64,000 nucleotides of DNA, from NCBI GenBank assembly GCA_900637705.1, contig LR134390.1, positions 1,488,001 through 1,552,000 of the forward strand, given 5' to 3'. The notes beneath the pieces are model-generated. The model was given only the letters and a program-made list of their open reading frames with translations, had not been told where the DNA came from and did not search any database. This document shows, piece by piece, positions 59,301 to 64,000 of this stretch (positions are counted from its first letter, which is position 1; each line of letters begins with the position of its first letter). Both the position numbers and the translations under genes were made by a program. Origin of the DNA: Fusobacterium varium. GTDB taxonomy: Bacteria > Fusobacteriota > Fusobacteriia > Fusobacteriales > Fusobacteriaceae.

Positions 59301-62300
59301 TATAGAAGATACTCCGTCATAGTAAACTCCCATAGAATATATAGAAGATGTTCCTGTTTGTACATCTATTGTTGTTGTTCCAAATGCTGGTGCTGCTCCT
59401 TTTACATAGGCTCCTACTCCTCCATTTTGAACTGTTATTGTTGAAGCTCCCATAACATTAATAGTTCCACCTTCTGCTACTATTCCTGTTTGATTGTTTG
59501 CTGTAATATTTCCACTGAAATTTAATGTAGCACCTTTAGAATACATATATATTCCAGTTGCTCCTACTGAAATATTTCCTGCATTTGAAACTGTTGCTGT
59601 TGTTGATGCTCCTTCAGCATATACTCCTATTCCCTTATTTCCAGTTGTAATTGTTGCTGTTCCTGCCATAGTCATATCTGCTCCATTTTGAGCTACTATT
59701 CCTATTGCACTTTTTGATGCACTTCCTTCACCTGTTGAAATTGTCCCATCTATTGTGGAAACTGCTGTTCCTGTTGCAAATACTCCTACACTTTCATTTC
59801 CTAAGTTAACAGTTCCTACATTTATATTTCCTGCTGTTCCCTCTAGAACTACTCCTGTATTTCTTGAACTTGTTGAGTTTATATTATTTGCAGTAAGTCC
59901 ATTTGTTGCTCCTTTAATATATACTCCTATTCCATCTGTTCCTGTCATATTCATATTATTATTTTGTACAGAAGTAAGCACACCATTGTGAGCTGAATAT
60001 ATTCCAATTCCATTACTTCCTACATTTATATTTCCTGTATTTGCTACATCTGCTACATCTGTATAGATTCCTATTGATGGTGTATTTGTACTTGATTTTC
60101 CAGATGCATTGATTGTTCCTGTATTATTTATTGTTACTGGAAAGCCAGGATTTGTTCCTCCTTTTACTGCTGCCAGTCCTATTCCTCCAGATACAGCTGT
60201 TATTGTACCAGAGTTATTTACACTGTGTGCTGCTGCCAGTCCTGAATCATATAGCCCCATAAGTCCTGTTGCGCCTTCTCCTATGTTTAGAGTTCCTGAA
60301 GAACTTAGGCTTCCATTTGTTGTTGCTGCTAGTGAACCTGACCCTGTTACATTTATATTTGCTCCAAGATTCATTGTTCCACCATTATTGAATACTCCTA
60401 TTCCTCCACCTGCTAGGAAATTAAATGTCAAACTTCCTATTGTTCCAAGATTAGCAGTTCCTCCATCTACATATACCCCTGTTCCTCCATTTATGTTAAG
60501 TACAGTTGTATTAGTTGTAAGAGTAGTTCCATTGTCTACATAGATACCTATTCCTCCTACTGTATTTATTGTTCCACTATGAGTAAGATTTGTTCCTGGT
60601 GTAGTTCCATCTAAATAAATTCCTACTCCATCTTGAGCATTTACAGTTACATTACTCATTGTATATGTCCCTAATGCACTCTTCAAAAGAATTCCTATTG
60701 AAGATTTTAATGGAAGTCCTGATTTTGTACCTGTTGTTATATTTGCCCCATTAAAAGTTACACTATTATCAAGAACATATACTCCTACCGAATCCTGTCC
60801 TGTTGTTGTAATATTTCCTGATATTACAGAATTAGTTTTTGCTGCAACTCCTACTGCTTCTACTCCTGAAACATTTACTACAAAGTCAATATTTGCATTT
60901 TCTCCAAATACTCCTACTCCTCCTGAAGCTATATTGAAAGTTCCTGCTGTTATTTTATTCACTCCAGTATTTTTCAGATACATTCCTACTGCATTTGAAT
61001 TAATTGTTCCTCCAGTTCCATCAAAGCTGTTAGTAGAACCATCTACATATACTCCTGTTCCTGTTGTAGTAGTTATTGTTCCTGCATTTTTTCCTGAACT
61101 TGTTCCAGTTCCTCCTACATACATTCCAAGATTAGCCCCTGCTGTGATTGTTCCCCCAGCTGCATTTTCTGCAACAGCAGTTTTTCCTGTCTGAGTTTCA
61201 GCAGCCATTCCTACAACTGATTTACTTAAAGAACTAGCTGTTCCATTCATTGCAATAGCACCAGAATTAATTCCTCTTCCTTCTTCTACATATATTCCTA
61301 TACTGTCATCATCATTCATTGTAATAGTTCCTGTTGAAGTTAATTGAGAACCTCCTCCTACATATGAACCAATATTTTCAGATTTTCCTGCTACTGATGT
61401 AATATTAGAATTATTTACTAAAGTTATTCCATCTGCTGCATATATTCCTATACTTTCATTGTTGGCAATACTAATTACTGAACCATTTGTTACAGTTCCT
61501 GATGCAGTTCCTTTACTGTAATAAACTCCTATATTTTTAGTTCCAGCAACTGTATTATTTACAGTTATTGTTCCTCCTGTTGCAGAAGCTCCATCTGTAA
61601 GATACATTCCTGTTCCTCTTCCAGAATTAGTATTAAGAACAAGTCCTCCTGTATCTATAGTTACAGCTCCTCCACTTCCATATACTCCTACTGCTCCTGC
61701 AGTTGCTGTTCCTGTAGCAGCTACTGTTCCTGATATAATTGATGTTCCATCAATAAATATACCAGTTGTTTTATCTCCTGCTGCTGTTACATCAACATTT
61801 AAAGTATTATTTCCCTTAGAATATATACCTACTGCTTCATTTGTAACATTAAGCTTTCCTGTTCCATTAAATGTACTTCCAGTACTAACATTTTCAAGAT
61901 AAATCCCAACAGTTTTATTTCCAGGTGTTGTTGGTGTTCCCACTCCATCTATTGTTACAGTTTTACCTGAATCTATTCCTACTGTTGCATCTTTCCCATA
62001 TACAAAGATATTTTTATTTTCATTTGTACTTGTAAGAGTCTGGTTATCTTTAAAGTTTACAGATGAATTTTCAGCGAAAACTCCTACACTGGATTTTCCA
62101 TCAAACACTATTTTATTTCCAGTATTAAGTTCAGTTACAGCACCTGCTTTAACATATATTCCTGTAGTTCCATCTACCTTAAGGTTGATTGTACCTTGAT
62201 TTATTGCTTTAACCCCTGATCCTTCTGCATACATTCCTATTTGTGAAGCATCATTTACATTGATTATTCCTGTTGTAGTATCATTAAGGATATTAGCTGT

Positions 62301-64000
62301 TTTAGTATACATTCCAACAGCTCCTGTCTTCCCTGTTCCTAAAGTTATAGTTCCTGTATTAGTTCCTGTATTAGTACTACTTCCTTTAATATATATTCCT
62401 ACTCCAGAAGTTCCTATACTTAATGCTCCTGATGATGAAACACTCATATCTTCTGCATATATAGCAGTTCCTTTATCTAAAGCTAAAGCATTTACAGCTA
62501 CACCAATATTTTTAGTTTCTCCACCAGTTCCTTTATAGTAGATAGCAGTTTTTCCAAGTGTTCCAGTATTATTTGAAGTTACTGTTACAGTAGTTGCACT
62601 AAGGTCTGATGTTCCATCAAGCATTACTCCAACTCCATCTGCACCAAGATCAAGAATACCAAGACTTGCAACTTTAGTTTTATTTTTAGCATATATTGCT
62701 ACTCCACCATCTCCTACTGATACTTTTCCCTGATTAGAAATAGTCGCTTTATCTCCATAAATACCTATTGCCGCATTTGAAGCATCTGAGCTTCCAACTT
62801 TTATTTCTCCAGTTGCTGTATTTGTTACAGTAACATCTGCTTCTGTTCCTAAAGTATTGTTGTTATATGCATAAATACCAATACTTCCTTTTCCATCAAG
62901 AGTTATTTTACTGCTGTTAGTAATATCAGCTTTTCCTTGAGCAGTAAAAATACCTCCAGTTCCAAATTCATTAACTAGTGGTGTTCCTATAGGTTGTTCT
63001 CTATATGCCATTCCTAGAATACCTATAGATTGATCTCCTCCTACTTCAATACTTCCATTGTTTAATACTGTACTTCCATTTACGGCATAAACTCCTACTG
63101 CTTTATTACTTCCACCATATATCTTTCCTACTTCTACTTTAGCTCCACCAGCTATATCTACTTTACCAAAGTTCATGTAAAGTCCAATAGCTCCATTTCC
63201 AGCATCTACTCTATCTACTGATACTTCAGAGTTAGCCAGCAGATTAATTTGTGCATCTGTTGCACTTGTTGCTGCCTTACTTGAACTCATTTCTAGTCCA
63301 ACTATCTGATTATTAAAATATGCTGTAGCATAAGTAGTATCTGTTAAACTTAATACTTTAACTCCCATATCCACTGTCAACTTAAGTCTTTGTCCCAAAA
63401 ATCTTCTAGAATAGAAATATCCAGTAGTAGTTTCATTTTGATTATATTTAGACATATCATCATCAATAGTTAAATCTCCACCATCAACAGTAGCTATCTT
63501 ATATTTGTCAAATGTATTTATTCCATCAAATCCATTTGCTATTGATACTCCTGATCCTAAATTTGTTTCCACTGTGCTTTTTAAATTACTAGTAAGAAGA
63601 CCAGTAGCATTTTTTAAATTTGCTACTGTAGCATCATTTGACATCATTGTGATTGTTGTATTATTCATTGTTACTTTTGGAGATAACAGGTCAAGTTCTA
63701 CTCCTGTTGCTTTTCCTGAAAGTTCTAAATTGGCATTAGTCAAATTGATTGTTCCATTTCCATCTGAATATGCAGCATATCCTTCTCCAGAATATTTCAA
63801 TTCTGCCCCTGTAAGATTAATACTAGTCCCAGCTCCAAAGGCTGCTACTCCTGCTGCTCCATTTTTTACATCTATCTTGGCAGCTCCTAAATTTACTGCT
63901 GCTCCACCTTCTGCATATACAGCTAATCCTCTTGTTGCTGGATTTGATGTATCATCAACTGAAATAGTCAAAGCATTTCCAGAAGTTGATGTAATTGTTC
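56328..64000 (-). CDS. Second giant type Va autotransporter adhesin (5' end beyond window)
   Basis: At least 2,557 residues, open to the window edge. Architecture equals autotransporter 1: GIGIY/GVGIY-rich beta-helix passenger, then the barrel. The barrel (from about FNNSFYELESSYNLTKD to FNYKF, ~300 residues) and long passenger stretches (for example 59530-60640 versus 33500-34615) are nearly identical to the first at DNA level, while other passenger parts differ. No frame breaks in 7.7 kb. The signal peptide is outside the window. Confidence 0.9.
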   Translation of the reverse strand, partial: TITSTSGNALTISVDDTSNPATRGLAVYAEGGAAVNLGAAKIDVKNGAAGVAAFGAGTSINLTGAELKYSGEGYAAYSDGNGTINLTNANLELSGKATGVELDLLSPKVTMNNTTITMMSNDATVANLKNATGLLTSNLKSTVETNLGSGVSIANGFDGINTFDKYKIATVDGGDLTIDDDMSKYNQNETTTGYFYSRRFLGQRLKLTVDMGVKVLSLTDTTYATAYFNNQIVGLEMSSSKAATSATDAQINLLANSEVSVDRVDAGNGAIGLYMNFGKVDIAGGAKVEVGKIYGGSNKAVGVYAVNGSTVLNNGSIEVGGDQSIGILGMAYREQPIGTPLVNEFGTGGIFTAQGKADITNSSKITLDGKGSIGIYAYNNNTLGTEADVTVTNTATGEIKVGSSDASNAAIGIYGDKATISNQGKVSVGDGGVAIYAKNKTKVASLGILDLGADGVGVMLDGTSDLSATTVTVTSNNTGTLGKTAIYYKGTGGETKNIGVAVNALALDKGTAIYAEDMSVSSSGALSIGTSGVGIYIKGSSTNTGTNTGTITLGTGKTGAVGMYTKTANILNDTTTGIINVNDASQIGMYAEGSGVKAINQGTINLKVDGTTGIYVKAGAVTELNTGNKIVFDGKSSVGVFAENSSVNFKDNQTLTSTNENKNIFVYGKDATVGIDSGKTVTIDGVGTPTTPGNKTVGIYLENVSTGSTFNGTGKLNVTNEAVGIYSKGNNTLNVDVTAAGDKTTGIFIDGTSIISGTVAATGTATAGAVGVYGSGGAVTIDTGGLVLNTNSGRGTGMYLTDGASATGGTITVNNTVAGTKNIGVYYSKGTASGTVTNGSVISIANNESIGIYAADGITLVNNSNITSVAGKSENIGSYVGGGSQLTSTGTITMNDDDSIGIYVEEGRGINSGAIAMNGTASSLSKSVVGMAAETQTGKTAVAENAAGGTITAGANLGMYVGGTGTSSGKNAGTITTTTGTGVYVDGSTNSFDGTGGTINSNAVGMYLKNTGVNKITAGTFNIASGGVGVFGENANIDFVVNVSGVEAVGVAAKTNSVISGNITTTGQDSVGVYVLDNSVTFNGANITTGTKSGLPLKSSIGILLKSALGTYTMSNVTVNAQDGVGIYLDGTTPGTNLTHSGTINTVGGIGIYVDNGTTLTTNTTVLNINGGTGVYVDGGTANLGTIGSLTFNFLAGGGIGVFNNGGTMNLGANINVTGSGSLAATTNGSLSSSGTLNIGEGATGLMGLYDSGLAAAHSVNNSGTITAVSGGIGLAAVKGGTNPGFPVTINNTGTINASGKSSTNTPSIGIYTDVADVANTGNINVGSNGIGIYSAHNGVLTSVQNNNMNMTGTDGIGVYIKGATNGLTANNINSTSSRNTGVVLEGTAGNINVGTVNLGNESVGVFATGTAVSTIDGTISTGEGSASKSAIGIVAQNGADMTMAGTATITTGNKGIGVYAEGASTTATVSNAGNISVGATGIYMYSKGATLNFSGNITANNQTGIVAEGGTINVMGASTITVQNGGVGAYVKGAAPAFGTTTIDVQTGTSSIYSMGVYYDGVSSIGTAPVITQSGSYTLGMALNSSTGTTAGGISIGGAGTSNQVGVMAKGNSNLTVAGTVNISGGDNNIGIYGENSIITVNGNVAVGNSSLCINKASSSIGVVLSGGSYTGSGNLSAGNYSIGVFGKKMAPGSVITQGTGTETMAVGTEGVGIYGEGTGGTITANMSNITVGTGNAIGVYAKGMDSVVTGNMGIGANTSVGIASEGTGNITYTGAITIDDKGTGKDDTASVGIYKKLGSGTITTSGGNWSVGNSGYGIYVQQAIVTVDAAGKEISTTMTSNSATINNSADMNLGMSSVGIFSNGANTVNNSGNITVGETYVEGGPSNHSDPTKHLNSVGIYGAGGTKIFNAAGATIKVHEDHSVGVYVDGSNIITGDKTRFENYGIIDVDNGGVGVIVRNGAIAVNEGVITLGGNASPICGAVNVGMSASGPGSTIENNGIITINSGAGMVVGNQANLINTGTLNVNNGVGITGTGHITNTGTMNVAPGATGEDSSGLATAEVGVVTIKPDGTILINDQYTAIGGTLSTAGDIIVDGAYVDATTGTPLFNAHSVSGEVRLLPNFASTGNGISYEMEGFVNTALGTITGTKLTPVTSPLFIAKITDKGSLVIAKRPYADLTIGEQFDAMDKGLDNILKNSGGSGRDADILKGLNEYLEGLPADQFERETSLKLAEFRGDIYATIQGRMQDINQAFNNSFYELESSYNLTKDSSKYSVIYTDGNYKDSTLGIDDYDYKVMGLLYMKEKEGTEYGSKYGYTIGFAGSKFDFDDGGSKEDVYSLRVGAHRVKNLSDEHKVSWLSRIELGYNRHIAKRKLNLQETFENKGEYNTYSVAFDNKLTKVIYTDLSRQLDVYADLDLEYGKVDDFKEHAGSKGGLEVQIKDNDYLSAQAAAGVKASQRIYAGNDISVKVTADVKYAYEFGDNYDGNKARLKNGEEGYYSLITPEEREGKLSGKVGLTVEKANHMGVTFEVEAADESHKKDSSIKYGVRFNYKF

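Overview
The window looks like a chromosomal stretch of a Fusobacterium, probably one of the larger-genome species such as the varium/ulcerans/mortiferum group. Evidence: very AT-rich DNA with A/T-ending codons, a FadA adhesin, two giant autotransporters with the fusobacterial type of extended signal peptide and repeat passenger, many Fusobacterium-style small secreted proteins, and diderm features (omptin, autotransporter barrels). I cannot fix the species.

Layout. 1-8.4 kb (minus): queH (cut by the window edge), a GNAT acetyltransferase and a DNA-repair operon of helicase-nuclease, sbcD, sbcC and an ArsC-like gene. 8.5-20.2 kb: housekeeping genes (YoaK-type membrane protein, fRMsr, class A PBP, rlmN, alanyl-tRNA editing protein, HAD phosphatase, nitroreductase, YwqK-type lipoprotein, RluA-type pseudouridine synthase). 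20.28 kb: tRNA-Leu(CAA). 20.4-24.3 kb: an accessory patch that ends in a decayed copy of the tRNA-Leu promoter, 3' end and terminator. It holds small hydrophobic peptides, a phage-like gene remnant, an omptin protease and a candidate Fst-like type I toxin-antitoxin. 24.4-29 kb: small unknown proteins, a 97-bp tandem duplication, and a LytTR regulator with a membrane sensor partner that lacks a kinase domain. 29.4-41 kb: an HU-like protein, two small AT-hook/ribbon-helix-like proteins, a giant autotransporter (about 3,322 residues after repairing one base) and a secreted coiled-coil protein.

41.4-47.3 kb (plus) is the most notable system: substrate-binding protein, FecCD permease, ATPase, EamA exporter, nicotianamine-synthase-like enzyme and opine dehydrogenase. 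Together these form a complete make-export-import set for an opine-type (staphylopine/pseudopaline-like) metallophore, with no histidine racemase. 47.4-55 kb: small membrane and secreted proteins, a candidate small RNA with a near-consensus promoter and terminator, a SigH-like sigma factor beside a degenerate sigma-like paralog, and a PAP2 phosphatase. 54.9-64 kb (minus): a second giant autotransporter (5' end beyond the window) followed by an AT-hook protein, a chaperone-like protein, FadA and another small DNA-binding paralog.

Two cross-window patterns stand out. First, three direct repeats with an exact 21-bp period (core CACAA/CACA) lie upstream of both the omptin gene and the first autotransporter operon. 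That is the geometry expected for LytTR-type binding, and a LytTR gene lies between them. Second, many genes are split by frameshifts, and by hand count about 28 of these are each repaired by adding one A or T to an A/T run. After repair every gene closes exactly in frame. The likeliest cause is homopolymer under-calling in the assembly, so most of these 'broken' genes are probably intact in the cell.
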